Assembly (NCBI RefSeq): GCF_000422885.1
Contig: NZ_AUGX01000008.1
Location: forward strand, 310,001 to 374,000
DNA: 64,000 bases
Direction: 5' to 3'
Origin: Ottowia thiooxydans DSM 14619
GTDB lineage: Bacteria > Pseudomonadota > Gammaproteobacteria > Burkholderiales > Burkholderiaceae_C
Shown here piece by piece: positions 27,299 to 37,011 of the stretch (the stretch's first letter is position 1; the number at the start of each line of letters is the position of its first letter). A program made the position numbers and the translations under genes. A model generated the notes under the pieces. The model saw nothing but the letters and a program-made list of their open reading frames with translations. It was not told where the DNA came from and did no database searches.

Positions 27299-27660
27299 TC
27301 CAGCCAGGAGCCTGACTACTATCGCATCCGAGAGTTGGCCTTGGCATCGACGATAGGAGACTGGCAGATTTGCGGAGCGAACGCCGAACATGGGCCAGCG
27401 GGGAAAGTTCTCGTTGAGTTCGCAGCCCCCGTCCCCATTGGCGAGTCAAAATTCGAAAAAAATGGGCCGCAACGGCCCGTTTATAGCTAAAAATCTCCAG
27501 GCTGATAGCTTTCCAGCGAGTCCGAGGCTAAGCGTAGATTCAAAACCAAAGAGTTTCAGCGAAACTGCGTCAACGATTTTCCGTGAATTTCCCTCAGCGG
27601 AAAAAACCGTGTTATTAAATCGCTTATTGAAATTCTCTAATTATTAGAGTCAGAGAAAAC
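27299..27660. other. Non-coding gap between rep operon and tRNA-fMet
   Basis: About 360 bases. It contains a stem-loop GGGCCG-CAA-CGGCCC (27464-27478) followed by GTTTAT, a possible terminator for the rep operon, and a perfect AT-rich palindrome CTCTAATTATTAGAG (27635-27649) of unknown use. No gene is seen. Confidence 0.5.
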
Positions 27661-27692
27661 AAAAAAGCCCGCTGAAATTCAGCGGGCTTTTT
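27661..27692 (-). terminator. Rho-independent terminator after tRNA-fMet / rplQ
   Basis: AAGCCCGCTGAA-TTTCAGCGGGCTT stem flanked by A and T runs, directly after the 3' end of the initiator tRNA on the minus strand. It would end the whole ribosomal-tRNA transcript and can also work on the plus strand. Confidence 0.85.
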
Positions 27693-27696
27693 AATT

Positions 27697-27773
<77 letters not shown>

Positions 27774-27794
27774 GTAAGCTGTTATTGTAGCCGA

Positions 27795-28187
27795 TTATTT
27801 AGCTTCTTGCTCGGCTTCTGAAGATATTTCTGCGCGATCGACTAATTCAACGAACGCCATAGGTGCGTTATCGCCAACGCGGAAACCCATCTTCAAAATA
27901 CGTGTGTAACCACCTGGACGGGCGTTGAAACGCGGACCCAGATCGTTGAACAATTTCTTAACGCTGTCGTCATCACGCAAACGTGCAAATGCCAGACGGC
28001 GGTTTGCAACCGTAGACACTTTAGCCAAAGTGATCATGGGCTCGATCACGCGGCGCAGTTCCTTGGCTTTTGGAAGCGTGGTTTTGATGGCTTCGTGCTC
28101 GATGAGCGAATTCATCATGTTGCGCAGCATTGCCTGGCGGTGGGCGCTGGTGCGGTTAAGTTTGCGAAGGCCGTTGCCGTGACGCAT
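27795..28187 (-). CDS. rplQ: 50S ribosomal protein L17
   Basis: 130-residue large-subunit protein bound near the tunnel exit. It begins [20 protein letters not shown], the universal L17 start, and contains [25 protein letters not shown] 28187 was chosen on this basis although the frame is open to 28250. The last gene of the alpha block. Unlike the usual tight rpoA-rplQ spacing it has a ~280-bp spacer with its own sigma70-like promoter (28369-28397), so L17 can be made independently. A C-terminal acidic tail (SSEAEQEAK) is lineage-specific. Confidence 0.97.
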   Translation of the reverse strand: MRHGNGLRKLNRTSAHRQAMLRNMMNSLIEHEAIKTTLPKAKELRRVIEPMITLAKVSTVANRRLAFARLRDDDSVKKLFNDLGPRFNARPGGYTRILKMGFRVGDNAPMAFVELVDRAEISSEAEQEAK

Positions 28188-28368
28188 GGTGCTTTTCCTT
28201 TTTAGAACTACCTTATTAAAGGGCCGCCGGATCAGGTACGGCCCCTGCACATGTACACCTGAAGTAATTCAGGTGTCATTCCTACTTTTTACGCCCAAAT
28301 TCTTTCGGGCGAAACTTCGAAGAACGTACACCTAAATAGGTTTTAGGCGCAACTTCGAAGAGCCTTCG

Positions 28369-28397
28369 ATTATAGCCCGGAATGCAGTGCCTCTCAA
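28369..28397 (-). promoter_or_regulatory. Sigma70-type promoter before rplQ
   Basis: On the minus strand TTGAGA (28392-28397), a 17-base spacer and a perfect TATAAT (28369-28374), inside the rpoA-rplQ gap. Downstream of it lie two direct repeats of GCG-(A/C)-AACTTCGAAGA (28309 and 28347) and small hairpins, including ACACCTGAA/TTCAGGTGT near 28255-28275. Confidence 0.7.
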
Positions 28398-28471
28398 CCC
28401 TGCATTCCGGCCGCAGCCCACTCCAAAGCAGGCCGCCATCTCAGGCTAAACCAGGTTTCCCTGGTTTGGAC

Positions 28472-29464
28472 TTACCGTTTGTCCAGACCGGATGGTGGCC
28501 AGTTTTCCAGCTTCATGCCGAGAGTCAGGCCACGCGATGCCAAGACTTCCTTGATCTCGTTAAGAGATTTCCGGCCCAGGTTAGGGGTCTTGAGCAACTC
28601 GTTTTCAGTGCGCTGAATCAGATCACCGATGTAGTAGATGTTTTCGGCTTTCAGGCAGTTGGCCGAACGCACGGTCAATTCCAGCTCATCCACAGGGCGG
28701 AGCAAGATTGGATCGAAGCGTTCGCTACCACCACGTTGGGCCGGCTGATCGAAGGCGGCCAGTTCGCTGCCTTCCAGCTGTGCGAACACAGCCAGCTGCT
28801 CAACCAAGATCTTGGCAGAAGCACGAACTGCATCTTCGGCAGTGATCGCGCCGTTGGTTTCGATCTCAACCACCAGCTTGTCCAGATCGGTACGCTGCTC
28901 AACACGGGCGCTATCGACCGTGTAGCTCACGCGCTTGACAGGCGAGAACGAAGCATCGAGAACAATACGACCAATTGACTTGGTGGTTTCGTCAGCATAA
29001 CGACGCATCGTGCCTGGCACATAACCACGGCCTTTTTCGACCTTGATCTGCATGTCCACTTTACCGCCTTGCGACAAAGTAGCAATCACGTGCTCAGGAT
29101 TGATGATTTCCACATCGTGCGGAGTCTGGATGTCAGCCGCAGTGACGACGCCTTCGCCTTCTTTGCGCAGGCTGAGGGTCACTTCATCGCGGTTATGCAG
29201 CTTGAACACCACGCCTTTGAGGTTGAGGAGGATGTTGACAACATCTTCCTGAACACCGTCAATGGTGGAGTACTCGTGCAACACGCCAGCAATCGTGACT
29301 TCGGTCGGCGAATAGCCGACCATCGACGACAGCAGCACACGGCGCAGGGCATTGCCCAGAGTGTGGCCATAGCCGCGCTCGAAAGGCTCGAGTGTGACCT
29401 TGGCTTTGTTTGGGCCCAAGGGCTCGACGTTGATGGCTTTGGGTTTCAGCAGTTGGGTTTGCAT
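28472..29464 (-). CDS. rpoA: RNA polymerase alpha subunit
   Basis: 330 residues, normal length. The N-terminal assembly domain has [18 protein letters not shown] (about 33-50) that dimerises and binds beta/beta'. After a linker the C-terminal domain (about 250-320) carries [12 protein letters not shown]-type contacts ([18 protein letters not shown]) with the conserved Arg of the UP-element/CRP surface, and [14 protein letters not shown]. Follows rpsD by 110 bp on the same strand in the alpha block. Nothing unusual in the sequence. Confidence 0.98.
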   Translation of the reverse strand: MQTQLLKPKAINVEPLGPNKAKVTLEPFERGYGHTLGNALRRVLLSSMVGYSPTEVTIAGVLHEYSTIDGVQEDVVNILLNLKGVVFKLHNRDEVTLSLRKEGEGVVTAADIQTPHDVEIINPEHVIATLSQGGKVDMQIKVEKGRGYVPGTMRRYADETTKSIGRIVLDASFSPVKRVSYTVDSARVEQRTDLDKLVVEIETNGAITAEDAVRASAKILVEQLAVFAQLEGSELAAFDQPAQRGGSERFDPILLRPVDELELTVRSANCLKAENIYYIGDLIQRTENELLKTPNLGRKSLNEIKEVLASRGLTLGMKLENWPPSGLDKR

Positions 29465-29574
29465 TCTCTAGACTTCCTCTCAATACCCCCGGCTCGTTAC
29501 ACCGGTAAGGCTGGTGAAGCGCCAAACCCGCCAGGACGGCGGGTTGGAACAAGGGTGAACTAAAACCGCAAGAA

Positions 29575-30198
29575 TCAGCGCGAATAAAGTTCGACGATCA
29601 GCGATTCGTTGATATCAGCGCCAAACTCATCCCGATCAGGTACTTTCTTGAAGGTACCTTCGACTTTGTCGACATTGACCTCGACCCAAGCTGGCATACC
29701 CACTTGGCCTGCCAATTGCATGGCTTCCAGAATGCGAGTTTGCGTCTTCGATTTTTCGCGCACAGACACGACGTCACCGGTCTTAACCATGTACGAAGGA
29801 ATGTTGACAGGCTTGCCGTTCACGGTAACAGCCTTGTGCGAAACCAGCTGGCGCGCTTCAGCGCGAGTGGAGCCAAAGCCCATACGGTACGCGACGTTGT
29901 CCAGACGGGATTCCAGCAAGAACAGCAGGTTGGCGCCAGTGTTGCCACGGCGGCGGTCAGCTTCTTCGAAGTAGCGGCGGAATTGCTTTTCCAGCACGCC
30001 ATACATGCGCTTGACCTTCTGCTTTTCACGCAATTGCAGACCGTAGTCTGAAGTGCGTTGGCCGGAAGTGCGGCCATGCTGACCCGGCTTGGAGTCGAAT
30101 TTGCATTTGTCGCTGATGGAGCGGCGTGCGCTCTTCAGGAACAGATCGGTGCCTTCACGGCGGGAGAGTTTGGCCTTAGGGCCGAGATAACGTGCCAC
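29575..30198 (-). CDS. rpsD: 30S ribosomal protein S4
   Basis: 207-residue primary 16S rRNA binder that nucleates 30S assembly; in E. coli it also represses the alpha operon. The S4 RNA-binding domain (about 95-155) includes [21 protein letters not shown] and [13 protein letters not shown]-terminus [22 protein letters not shown] start with AAGGAAG upstream. It lacks N-terminal zinc cysteines (C- form). The 139-bp gap to rpsK upstream contains a terminator-like hairpin. Confidence 0.97.
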   Translation of the reverse strand: MARYLGPKAKLSRREGTDLFLKSARRSISDKCKFDSKPGQHGRTSGQRTSDYGLQLREKQKVKRMYGVLEKQFRRYFEEADRRRGNTGANLLFLLESRLDNVAYRMGFGSTRAEARQLVSHKAVTVNGKPVNIPSYMVKTGDVVSVREKSKTQTRILEAMQLAGQVGMPAWVEVNVDKVEGTFKKVPDRDEFGADINESLIVELYSR

Positions 30199-30294
30199 TT
30201 GAACTTCCTTCTTGCTTCATCTTCCACAGCAAGCCAAATTAGGCCAAACTGCGGGAGCCGTCATTCAAATGAATGGCGGCGGTGGGCTTGGGTT

Positions 30295-30323
30295 TAAAAA
30301 ACGGTCTCCTGCGAACGCAGGAG
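30295..30323 (-). terminator. Terminator-like hairpin between rpsK and rpsD
   Basis: On the minus strand CTCCTGCGTTCGCAGGAG (8-bp stem) then ACCG and a T6 run. It lies 15 bp after rpsK, within the alpha operon, so it probably works as an attenuator or partial terminator that sets the ratio of S13/S11 to S4/alpha. Confidence 0.6.
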
Positions 30324-30337
30324 CCGAATACGTACGA

Positions 30338-30742
30338 TTAAATACGACGACGCTTTTGAGGGCGGCAGCCGTTGTGCGGCACGGGCGTGACGTCGGAGAT
30401 CGAGGAGATGCGAATGCCAAGTGCGGCCAACGCGCGCACTGAGGATTCACGTCCTGGGCCTGGGCCCTTGATTTCGACGTCGACGTTCTTGATGCCTTGT
30501 TCGATGGCAGCGCGACCCGCCACCTCGGAAGCCACCTGAGCAGCGAAAGGCGTAGACTTGCGAGAGCCTTTGAAGCCCTGGCCACCTGACGATGCCCAAG
30601 ACAACGCATTGCCTTGACGATCGGTGATGGTGATGATGGTGTTGTTGAACGACGCGTGCACGTGTGCAATGCCGTCCGAAATATTCTTCCGGACTTTCTT
30701 GCGAACACGCTGCGAAGCGTTATTGGCGGGTGCTTTGGCCAT
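30338..30742 (-). CDS. rpsK: 30S ribosomal protein S11
   Basis: 134-residue small-subunit platform protein contacting mRNA near the Shine-Dalgarno helix. Recognised by [39 protein letters not shown] and the C-terminal [18 protein letters not shown]. The N-terminal lysine/arginine-rich tail ([14 protein letters not shown]) is usual. 25 bp downstream of rpsM. Followed by the hairpin at 30295-30323. Normal length for a betaproteobacterium. Confidence 0.98.
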   Translation of the reverse strand: MAKAPANNASQRVRKKVRKNISDGIAHVHASFNNTIITITDRQGNALSWASSGGQGFKGSRKSTPFAAQVASEVAGRAAIEQGIKNVDVEIKGPGPGRESSVRALAALGIRISSISDVTPVPHNGCRPQKRRRI

Positions 30743-30767
30743 ATTGAACCTTCTTCAATCCTAGAGC

Positions 30768-31133
30768 TTATTTTTTCAGCGACTGAGCAGCTTTGCGCGG
30801 ACCTTTACGGGTACGAGCATTGGTGCGCGTGCGCTGGCCGCGCATAGGCAGGCCGCGACGATGGCGGAAGCCGCGGTAGCAGCCGATGTCCATCAAACGC
30901 TTGATGTTCATCGTTGTTTCACGACGCAAGTCGCCTTCAATGATGAAATTTGCGATTTGATCGCGAATTTTTTCCTGATCCCCGTCCGTCAGATCTTTGA
31001 TCTTCTTGGAGAAGGGAATGCCGCAAGCCTCGCAAATCTCGCGGGCGCGTTGCCGACCAATACCGAAAATGGCGGTCAAGCCGATTTCAGCGTGTTTGTG
31101 CGGCGGAATGTTGATACCAGCAATACGTGCCAT
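30768..31133 (-). CDS. rpsM: 30S ribosomal protein S13
   Basis: 121-residue head protein that contacts the P-site tRNA and bridges to L5. Diagnostic sequence [20 protein letters not shown] at the start and [20 protein letters not shown] with [11 protein letters not shown] at the basic tail that reaches the P site. Helix-two-turn-helix region at about residues 14-60. First full-size gene of the alpha block after rpmJ (32-bp gap), as in other proteobacteria. Confidence 0.98.
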   Translation of the reverse strand: MARIAGINIPPHKHAEIGLTAIFGIGRQRAREICEACGIPFSKKIKDLTDGDQEKIRDQIANFIIEGDLRRETTMNIKRLMDIGCYRGFRHRRGLPMRGQRTRTNARTRKGPRKAAQSLKK

Positions 31134-31165
31134 GTTCTATCCTCTGACGATTCTGATGGGCTGCA

Positions 31166-31279
31166 TCAGCCTTGACGCTGCTTGTGGCGCGGATCTGTGC
31201 AGATCACGCGTACCACGCCCTTGCGGCGGATGATTTTGCAGTTACGGCAAATTTTCTTAACCGAAGCTGAAACTCTCAT
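31166..31279 (-). CDS. rpmJ: 50S ribosomal protein L36
   Basis: 37-residue zinc-ribbon protein, shorter than most gene finders accept. Translation of the minus strand starts [20 protein letters not shown] and ends DPRHKQRQG. The zinc ligands are CxxC (residues 11 and 14), Cys27 and His32, the zinc-binding form. Ribosome-binding site AGGAG precedes ATG 31279. It lies directly after secY (116-bp gap) with no room for infA, which many Burkholderiales carry here. A stem-loop AAAGGCG...GGCGCCTTT lies in that gap. Confidence 0.97.
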   Translation of the reverse strand: MRVSASVKKICRNCKIIRRKGVVRVICTDPRHKQRQG

Positions 31280-31395
31280 TTCATTCTCCTAAAACTATTC
31301 AATTCACTGCGCCTATTCAACGCGAAACACTATTCGTATCCTAAAAGGCGTCGAGGATCATTACCTCTGGCGCCTTTATGAACTAGGACACGTTT

Positions 31396-32709
31396 CTAAA
31401 GCGTCGTCTTGAAATTGGCTTTCTTCAATAACGATTCATACTGCTGCGACATCATGTAGTTTTGAACCTGAGACATAAAGTCCATGGTCACTACCACAAT
31501 AATCAGCAACGAAGTGCCGCCAAAATAGAACGGAACGTTGTAGCGCAGAATCAGGAACTCAGGCAGCAGACAAACCAACGTGATGTAGATTGCGCCTGCC
31601 AATGTGAGGCGAACCAGGATCTTGTCGATATATCTAGCGGTCTGATCACCCGGGCGAATGCCTGGAATGAAAGCTCCGCTCTTTTTCAAGTTATCCGCGG
31701 TTTCCCGGCTGTTGAACACCAGGGCCGTGTAGAAAAAGCAGAAGAAGATGATGGCCGATGCATAAAGCATCACGTAGATCGGCTGACCTGGTGACAACGT
31801 AGCAGCGATATCCTTCAACCAGCGCATCGAATCACCAGCACTGAACCAACCCACGACAGTGGCCGGCAGCAAAATGATGGACGAAGCGAAGATCGGTGGA
31901 ATAACACCGGCCATATTGACCTTGAGCGGAAGGTGAGACGATTGACCGCCATACACCTTATTGCCCACCTGACGCCGAGCGTAGTTCACAAGAATCTTGC
32001 GCTGACCACGCTCCATGAACACGACGAAGTAGGTTACTCCCGCAACCAGCACGACGATGAACAAGGCCACGATGATGCTCATTGCGCCGGTTCGTACCAG
32101 CTCCAACAGCCCACCGACAGCATTAGGCAAACCAGCTGCAATGCCCGCGAAGATCAGGATCGAGATCCCGTTGCCAAGACCACGCTCTGTAATCTGCTCG
32201 CCAAGCCACATGAGGAACATGGTGCCTGCCGTGAGACTGACCACTGCAGTCAAGCGGAAGCCAAAACCGGGGTTGATCACCAAGCCTTGCGAAGCCTCAA
32301 GTGCCACCGCAATACCCAGAGACTGGAACAGTGCGAGACCCAGCGTGCCATAACGCGTGTACTGCGTAATCTTGCGCTGACCGGACTGCCCTTCTTTCTT
32401 CAATTGCTCGAACGCCGGCAGCACGTAGGTCATCAGCTGCATCACGATCGAAGCCGAGATGTAGGGCATGATGCCAAGCGCAAACACGGTAAACCGCGAA
32501 AGCGCACCGCCGGAGAACATGTTGAACAAGTTCAGAATCCCGCCCTGCTGGCCCTCGAACAGCTGACGAAGCTGATCAGGGTTGATGCCGGGCACAGGGA
32601 TGTGCGCGCCAAGCCGGTAAACGACCAGCGCGAGCAGCAAAAATACCAGCCGACGGCGAAGATCGCCGTATTTTCCGGTTTTTGCTATTTGCGGTGCGCT
32701 GGTGGCCAC
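31396..32709 (-). CDS. secY: Preprotein translocase subunit SecY
   Basis: 437-residue channel subunit of the Sec translocon with ten transmembrane segments. Markers: the plug/TM2 region [20 protein letters not shown], signature 2 [20 protein letters not shown] and C-terminal [20 protein letters not shown]. Start is GTG at 32709 (GTG GCC ACC). It follows rplO by 25 bp, the standard spc order, and supplies the pore with SecE/SecG encoded elsewhere. Length normal. Confidence 0.98.
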   Translation of the reverse strand: MATSAPQIAKTGKYGDLRRRLVFLLLALVVYRLGAHIPVPGINPDQLRQLFEGQQGGILNLFNMFSGGALSRFTVFALGIMPYISASIVMQLMTYVLPAFEQLKKEGQSGQRKITQYTRYGTLGLALFQSLGIAVALEASQGLVINPGFGFRLTAVVSLTAGTMFLMWLGEQITERGLGNGISILIFAGIAAGLPNAVGGLLELVRTGAMSIIVALFIVVLVAGVTYFVVFMERGQRKILVNYARRQVGNKVYGGQSSHLPLKVNMAGVIPPIFASSIILLPATVVGWFSAGDSMRWLKDIAATLSPGQPIYVMLYASAIIFFCFFYTALVFNSRETADNLKKSGAFIPGIRPGDQTARYIDKILVRLTLAGAIYITLVCLLPEFLILRYNVPFYFGGTSLLIIVVVTMDFMSQVQNYMMSQQYESLLKKANFKTTL

Positions 32710-32734
32710 TACTCAAACACTTTCTAAAAAGCGA

Positions 32735-33166
32735 TCAAGCCAGCGAGCCGCCAGCAGACTCAATAGCCGCCTTGGCACCAGCTGTCGCGCCAATACCGGT
32801 CAACTTGACTGCTTTAGTCAGTTCGCCCGATTTAATGACTTTGACAACTTTCACCAATTCGCCCACAAGACCTGCTTGCTTGAGCGCCAACATATCCACT
32901 TCGGCTGCGCCAAGGCGCTCGAGTGAAGTCAGCGTCACTTCAGCGTTGTACTTGAGCGTGCGCGACTTGAAGCCACGCTTAGGCAAGCGACGCTGCAGCG
33001 GCATTTGGCCGCCTTCGAAACCAACTTTATGGTAGCCGCCGGAACGCGACTTTTGACCTTTGTGACCGCGACCGGCTGTCTTTCCCAGACCGGAGCCGAT
33101 CCCGCGGCCAACCCGCCGACGTGGGCGATTGGAGCCTGATGAAGGCTTGATAGTATTGAGTTCCAT
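32735..33166 (-). CDS. rplO: 50S ribosomal protein L15
   Basis: 143-residue late-assembly protein. N-terminal glycine/arginine-rich extension ([20 protein letters not shown], then [11 protein letters not shown]) that penetrates 23S rRNA, and a globular C-terminal half with [21 protein letters not shown]. 13 bp downstream of rpmD and 25 bp upstream of secY on the minus strand, matching the spc operon order. No unusual features. Confidence 0.98.
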   Translation of the reverse strand: MELNTIKPSSGSNRPRRRVGRGIGSGLGKTAGRGHKGQKSRSGGYHKVGFEGGQMPLQRRLPKRGFKSRTLKYNAEVTLTSLERLGAAEVDMLALKQAGLVGELVKVVKVIKSGELTKAVKLTGIGATAGAKAAIESAGGSLA

Positions 33167-33179
33167 TACCGGATCCTCT

Positions 33180-33365
33180 TCAAACGATTTTGACCAGGTA
33201 GTCGATCTTGTTGATCATCCCGCGGACTGCAGGAGTATCTTCGAGTTCGCTCACGCTATTGAGCTTGCGCAGGCCCAGACCACGCACAGTAGCGCGATGC
33301 GATTCTTTGCAACCGATAGGGCTGCGAACCAGCTGGACCTTGACGGTTTTTTGTGGAGTTGTCAT
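33180..33365 (-). CDS. rpmD: 50S ribosomal protein L30
   Basis: 61 residues, single L30 ferredoxin-like fold. Contains [20 protein letters not shown] and [20 protein letters not shown], the family signature, and ends in [15 protein letters not shown] 33365. Lies 14 bp after rpsE and before rplO; spacing and strand fit the spc operon. Short but unambiguous. Confidence 0.97.
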   Translation of the reverse strand: MTTPQKTVKVQLVRSPIGCKESHRATVRGLGLRKLNSVSELEDTPAVRGMINKIDYLVKIV

Positions 33366-33379
33366 GTTTATGCTCCAGA

Positions 33380-33901
33380 TCAGGCGAAGATGTCTTCGAC
33401 TGATTTACCGCGCTTGGCCGCAACTTGAGACGGAGTCGTGCAGTTTTTCAGTGCGTCCAGAGTGGCGCGCACCATGTTGTATGGGTTGGAAGTGCCGTGG
33501 CTTTTGGCCACGATGTCGGTGATACCGACCACTTCGAACACTGCGCGCATTGGACCGCCCGCAATAATGCCGGTACCGCGAGGAGCCGGAGCCATCATCA
33601 CGACTGCGGCGCCATGATGGCCCGTGACGTTGTGATGAATGGTGCCATTCTTGAGGGAAACCTTAGCCAGGTTGCGACGGGCTTCTTCCATCGCCTTTTG
33701 CACAGCAGCAGGCACTTCCTTGGATTTGCCTTTGCCCATGCCAACGCGGCCATCACCATCGCCCACAACTGTCAGTGCTGCGAAGCCGAGAATACGGCCG
33801 CCCTTGACCACTTTGGTCACGCGGTTGACCGCAATCATCTTTTCGCGAAGACCGTCCTCCGGACCGTCGCCTTGCGCTCTTGCCTGAAATTTAGTAGCCA
33901 T
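33380..33901 (-). CDS. rpsE: 30S ribosomal protein S5
   Basis: 173-residue protein of the mRNA entry site, important for accuracy. The N-terminal double-stranded-RNA-binding-like domain has [20 protein letters not shown] and [20 protein letters not shown]. The C-terminal domain has [19 protein letters not shown] and [20 protein letters not shown]. Sites where spectinomycin-resistance changes map (VKGGR region) are wild-type. 18 bp downstream of rplR. Confidence 0.98.
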   Translation of the reverse strand: MATKFQARAQGDGPEDGLREKMIAVNRVTKVVKGGRILGFAALTVVGDGDGRVGMGKGKSKEVPAAVQKAMEEARRNLAKVSLKNGTIHHNVTGHHGAAVVMMAPAPRGTGIIAGGPMRAVFEVVGITDIVAKSHGTSNPYNMVRATLDALKNCTTPSQVAAKRGKSVEDIFA

Positions 33902-33919
33902 CTTCTTTGCCCTGCCCGA

Positions 33920-34279
33920 TTAGAACTGCAGACCTGCTTCACGAGCGGCTTCGGCTAATGCCTTGACGCGTCCGTGATAGGCGAAGCCTGCGCGGTCGAA
34001 TGCCACCGTCTCGACGCCAGCGGCTTTTGCTCGTTCGGCAATACGCTTGCCGACTTGCTGTGCCGCGGCTGCGTTGCCGCCATTACCGCCAAGAGCCGTG
34101 CGCAATTCGCTTTCGGCCGTAGATGCGGTTGCCAGAACTTTGGCGCCGTCGCCAGAAATGACACTGGCGTAGATATGCGAATTGGTGCGGTTCACCGTCA
34201 GGCGAGCGACGCCCTTGATAGCGATGCGAATACGCGTCTGGCGTGCACGGCGGAGACGCTGCTCTTTCTTGCTCAACAT
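33920..34279 (-). CDS. rplR: 50S ribosomal protein L18
   Basis: 119 residues; binds 5S rRNA with L5 and L25. Basic N-terminus [19 protein letters not shown], then [16 protein letters not shown] and the conserved C-terminal [20 protein letters not shown] with AREAGLQF at the end. Located between rplF and rpsE with short gaps (11 and 18 bp). Typical in every way. Confidence 0.98.
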   Translation of the reverse strand: MLSKKEQRLRRARQTRIRIAIKGVARLTVNRTNSHIYASVISGDGAKVLATASTAESELRTALGGNGGNAAAAQQVGKRIAERAKAAGVETVAFDRAGFAYHGRVKALAEAAREAGLQF

Positions 34280-34290
34280 GATGCAGGTCC

Positions 34291-34824
34291 TTATTTCTTC
34301 TTGGTTTCCTTGATCACGACCTTCTCATCCGAATAACGGATGCCTTTGCCTTTGTAAGGCTCAGGAGGACGTGATGCGCGGATTTCAGCTGCGATCTGAC
34401 CAACGCGCTGACGATCAGCGCCCTTGACGATGATCTCAGTCGGCACCGGAGTGGTCACCGTGATGCCTTCAGGCATCTCGAAGTTCACTGGGTGAGAGAA
34501 ACCAATCGCCAGATTCAATTTGTTGCCGCTGGCTGCAGCGCGGAATCCCACGCCAACCAAATTCAGCTTCTTCTCGAATCCCTTGCTCACACCCACCACC
34601 ATGTTGTTCACCAGCTGACGCATGGTGCCACTCAGGGCGTTTGCTTCGCGTGACTCATCGACAGGAGCAAAAGACAATTTGCCGCCTTCGGAAGAGACTT
34701 TCACCAGGGCGTTTGGCACGAGTTTGAGCTCAGCGCCGCCGCCTTTAACGGTGATCAATTCGTCTTTGATAGACACATCGACGCCCGCGGGGACGTTGAC
34801 GGCCATTTTTGCGATACGTGACAT
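34291..34824 (-). CDS. rplF: 50S ribosomal protein L6
   Basis: 177 residues, two homologous L6 repeats near the factor-binding site. Start [20 protein letters not shown]; second-repeat signature region [20 protein letters not shown] near the C-terminus, which ends in a basic tail (KETKKK). 12 bp downstream of rpsH. Standard spc position. Confidence 0.98.
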   Translation of the reverse strand: MSRIAKMAVNVPAGVDVSIKDELITVKGGGAELKLVPNALVKVSSEGGKLSFAPVDESREANALSGTMRQLVNNMVVGVSKGFEKKLNLVGVGFRAAASGNKLNLAIGFSHPVNFEMPEGITVTTPVPTEIIVKGADRQRVGQIAAEIRASRPPEPYKGKGIRYSDEKVVIKETKKK

Positions 34825-34836
34825 TTCAGGTTCTCC

Positions 34837-35232
34837 TTACGCCACGTAGCACAGCACTTCGCCACCGACACCGGTAGCGCGCGCCTTGCGGTCTGTCATG
34901 ACGCCTTGGGGAGTAGTGACAATCGCCACGCCCATACCGTTCATGACTTCCGGCAGATTGCCAGTGCCTTTGTAGACGCGCAGGCCTGGGCGGCTCACAC
35001 GTTCAATACGCTCAATGACCGGACGGCCAGCGTAGTACTTCAGGGCGATCAGAAGCTCGGACTTGCCGTCTTCAGTCTTCACCTCGAAGCTATCGATATA
35101 ACCTTCGTCCTTCAGCACTTGGGCAATAGCCACCTTCACCTTGGAAGAGGGCACGGACACGGTCTGCTTAGCCACCATCTGCGCATTGCGGATGCGGGTC
35201 AACAGATCGGCAATGGGATCACTCATGCTCAT
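34837..35232 (-). CDS. rpsH: 30S ribosomal protein S8
   Basis: 131 residues. Binds helix 21 of 16S rRNA; in E. coli also the translational repressor of the spc operon, acting at the rplE start. Begins [20 protein letters not shown], and the C-terminal RNA-binding part has [20 protein letters not shown] and [20 protein letters not shown]. 18 bp after rpsN. I did not try to model an S8-binding mimic at rplE. Confidence 0.98.
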   Translation of the reverse strand: MSMSDPIADLLTRIRNAQMVAKQTVSVPSSKVKVAIAQVLKDEGYIDSFEVKTEDGKSELLIALKYYAGRPVIERIERVSRPGLRVYKGTGNLPEVMNGMGVAIVTTPQGVMTDRKARATGVGGEVLCYVA

Positions 35233-35250
35233 CTTGTTACTCCTGCCGAC

Positions 35251-35556
35251 TTACCAGCTAGCCTTGGTGATACCAGGGATATTGCCGGCGAAAGCCATTT
35301 CGCGAATCTTTGCACGACCAAGACCGAACTGACGGAAAGTACCGCGAGGACGACCAGTGATTGCGCAGCGGTTACGCTGGCGTGTAGGGTTAGCGTTGCG
35401 CGGCAATTTTTGCAGCGCCAAACGCGCTTGCGCACGTTCGTCATCGCTGCGTTTGACATCGCCTGCAATGGCCTTCAACTCAGCGTGCTTCTTGGCGTAC
35501 TTGGCCACCAATTTGTCACGTTTGAGTTCGCGTTCGATCAAAGCTACTTTAGCCAC
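35251..35556 (-). CDS. rpsN: 30S ribosomal protein S14
   Basis: 101 residues, the long zinc-independent form: it lacks the CxxC pairs of short S14. Recognised from [20 protein letters not shown] at the start and the C-terminal [20 protein letters not shown] followed by [19 protein letters not shown]. Between rplE (11 bp) and rpsH (18 bp). No duplicate gene is seen in the window. Confidence 0.98.
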   Translation of the reverse strand: MAKVALIERELKRDKLVAKYAKKHAELKAIAGDVKRSDDERAQARLALQKLPRNANPTRQRNRCAITGRPRGTFRQFGLGRAKIREMAFAGNIPGITKASW

Positions 35557-35567
35557 TTACGTTACCT

Positions 35568-36107
35568 TCAGTTCTTGAACGGGAAACGGAAAGCCGAGAG
35601 CAGCGCTTTGCACTCTTCGTCGTTCTTGGCCGTCGTAGTGATGCTGATATTGAGGCCGCGCAAGGCATCAACCTTGTCATACTCAATCTCAGGGAAAATG
35701 ATCTGTTCTTTGACGCCAACGTTGTAGTTGCCGCGGCCATCAAAGGAACGCCCAGAAATACCACGGAAATCGCGTACACGGGGCAGAGCCACGGTAACGA
35801 AGCGATCCAGGAATTCATACATGCGCACACCGCGCAATGTGACCATAGTGCCAATAGCCTGGCCTTCGCGGATCTTGAAACCGGCGATAGCGCGTTTGGC
35901 CTTGGTAACCACTGGCTTCTGGCCAGCGATCTTGGTGAGGTCAGACACAGCGTTGTCCATGACCTTCTTATCCGCCACTGCCTCGCTCACGCCCATATTG
36001 AGAGTGATCTTGGTGATGCGCGGCACCTCCATTGGCGACTTGTAGCCGAACTTCGCAATGAGTTCGGGCGCCACTTTTTCACGGTAAATTTGTTGCAGTC
36101 GTGCCAT
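35568..36107 (-). CDS. rplE: 50S ribosomal protein L5
   Basis: 179 residues; binds 5S rRNA and contacts P-site tRNA. Signature region [20 protein letters not shown] near residue 30, then [20 protein letters not shown] and the C-terminal [20 protein letters not shown]. 12 bp after rplX. In E. coli S8 acts near the start of this gene to regulate the operon. Length and order are standard. Confidence 0.98.
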   Translation of the reverse strand: MARLQQIYREKVAPELIAKFGYKSPMEVPRITKITLNMGVSEAVADKKVMDNAVSDLTKIAGQKPVVTKAKRAIAGFKIREGQAIGTMVTLRGVRMYEFLDRFVTVALPRVRDFRGISGRSFDGRGNYNVGVKEQIIFPEIEYDKVDALRGLNISITTTAKNDEECKALLSAFRFPFKN

Positions 36108-36119
36108 GATTTTCTACCC

Positions 36120-36440
36120 TCAGGCCACTTTGATTTCGTCGCCGCTGGACTTGTAAACGCGCACACGCTTACCATCCGCCAACAACTTGATACCCACGCG
36201 ATCAGCTTTGCCGGTGGCCTTATTGAAGATTGCCACGTTCGACTGGTGAATCGGCATGGATTTCTCGATGATGCCGCCAGTCACACCCTTCATAGGATTA
36301 GGCTTGGCGTGCTTCTTGACGACATTGATGCCCTCAATGACAACACGGTCTTCAGCAGCGCGCAGCGTCACTGTGCCGCGCTTGCCCTTATCGCGCCCAG
36401 CCAGCACGATCACTTCGTCGCCTTTGCGAATCTTGTTCAT
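36120..36440 (-). CDS. rplX: 50S ribosomal protein L24
   Basis: 106 residues; assembly initiator near the exit tunnel. KOW motif at the N-terminus ([19 protein letters not shown]), then [20 protein letters not shown] and the C-terminal strand [19 protein letters not shown]. 13 bp after rplN and 12 bp before rplE. Typical. Confidence 0.98.
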   Translation of the reverse strand: MNKIRKGDEVIVLAGRDKGKRGTVTLRAAEDRVVIEGINVVKKHAKPNPMKGVTGGIIEKSMPIHQSNVAIFNKATGKADRVGIKLLADGKRVRVYKSSGDEIKVA

Positions 36441-36453
36441 GATGTGTCTTTCC

Positions 36454-36822
36454 TTACAGCACTTCTGGTGCCAGCGACACGATCTTCATGAAGCGTTCGT
36501 TACGCAGTTCACGCGTAACTGGGCCGAAGATGCGGGTGCCGATAGGCTCCAACTTGGCATTGAGCAGCACGGCGGCATTGCCGTCGAACTTGATCAGCGA
36601 GCCATCACCGCGGCGGATGCCCTTGGCGGTGCGAACCACAACCGCGCTATAGATCTCGCCTTTTTTGACGCGACCACGCGGAGCAGCTTCTTTAATGCTC
36701 ACTTTAATGATGTCTCCAACGCTCGCGTAGCGACGCTTGGAGCCGCCCAGCACCTTAATGCACAGGACGGACTTGGCGCCGGTATTATCGGCGACCTCTA
36801 GTCGAGATTCAGTCTGGATCAT
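36454..36822 (-). CDS. rplN: 50S ribosomal protein L14
   Basis: 122 residues. ATG 36822 is chosen because L14 proteins begin [20 protein letters not shown]; the frame is open farther upstream without homology. The beta-barrel core includes [20 protein letters not shown] and the C-terminus [20 protein letters not shown]. It is the first gene of the ribosomal block here: upstream on the same strand is glpD, not rpsQ/rpmC, so the S10 operon is elsewhere. A good promoter (36960-36988) lies upstream. Confidence 0.98.
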   Translation of the reverse strand: MIQTESRLEVADNTGAKSVLCIKVLGGSKRRYASVGDIIKVSIKEAAPRGRVKKGEIYSAVVVRTAKGIRRGDGSLIKFDGNAAVLLNAKLEPIGTRIFGPVTRELRNERFMKIVSLAPEVL

Positions 36823-36887
36823 TTCAAATTTCCCAACTTGTACCCAGCGCAGCAAAAAGCCACCGGATCAGTCTTGGGCCCGTCACC

Positions 36888-36913
36888 GCGCCTGAAAAAA
36901 CTTTTCCAGGCGC
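36888..36913 (-). promoter_or_regulatory. Leader stem-loop of spc operon
   Basis: GCGCCTG...CAGGCGC (7-bp stem, A/T-rich loop) in the ~130-nt leader between the promoter and rplN. Possible attenuator or site of autogenous control; no T-run fits simple termination. Confidence 0.35.
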
Positions 36914-36959
36914 TGCGCTTGGGGCAGATTCTCTAAGCCCAATTCGGGCGAAGCTCTCG

Positions 36960-36988
36960 ATTATGCAGTGGATCAGAAGGTGCGTCAA
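36960..36988 (-). promoter_or_regulatory. Sigma70-type promoter of spc operon
   Basis: Minus strand: TTGACG (36983-36988), exactly 17 bases, CATAAT (36960-36965). It lies just before the end of glpD's downstream gap and about 140 bp upstream of rplN. With glpD as the upstream neighbour, the ribosomal block needs its own promoter, and this one fits well. Confidence 0.72.
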
Positions 36989-37011
36989 CTACCCAAGCTG
37001 CTAAATCGTAT

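Noticed and set aside
31280-31395. infA between secY and rpmJ
   Set aside because: The gap is 116 bp, too short for the ~72-codon gene, and no IF1-like sequence is present.
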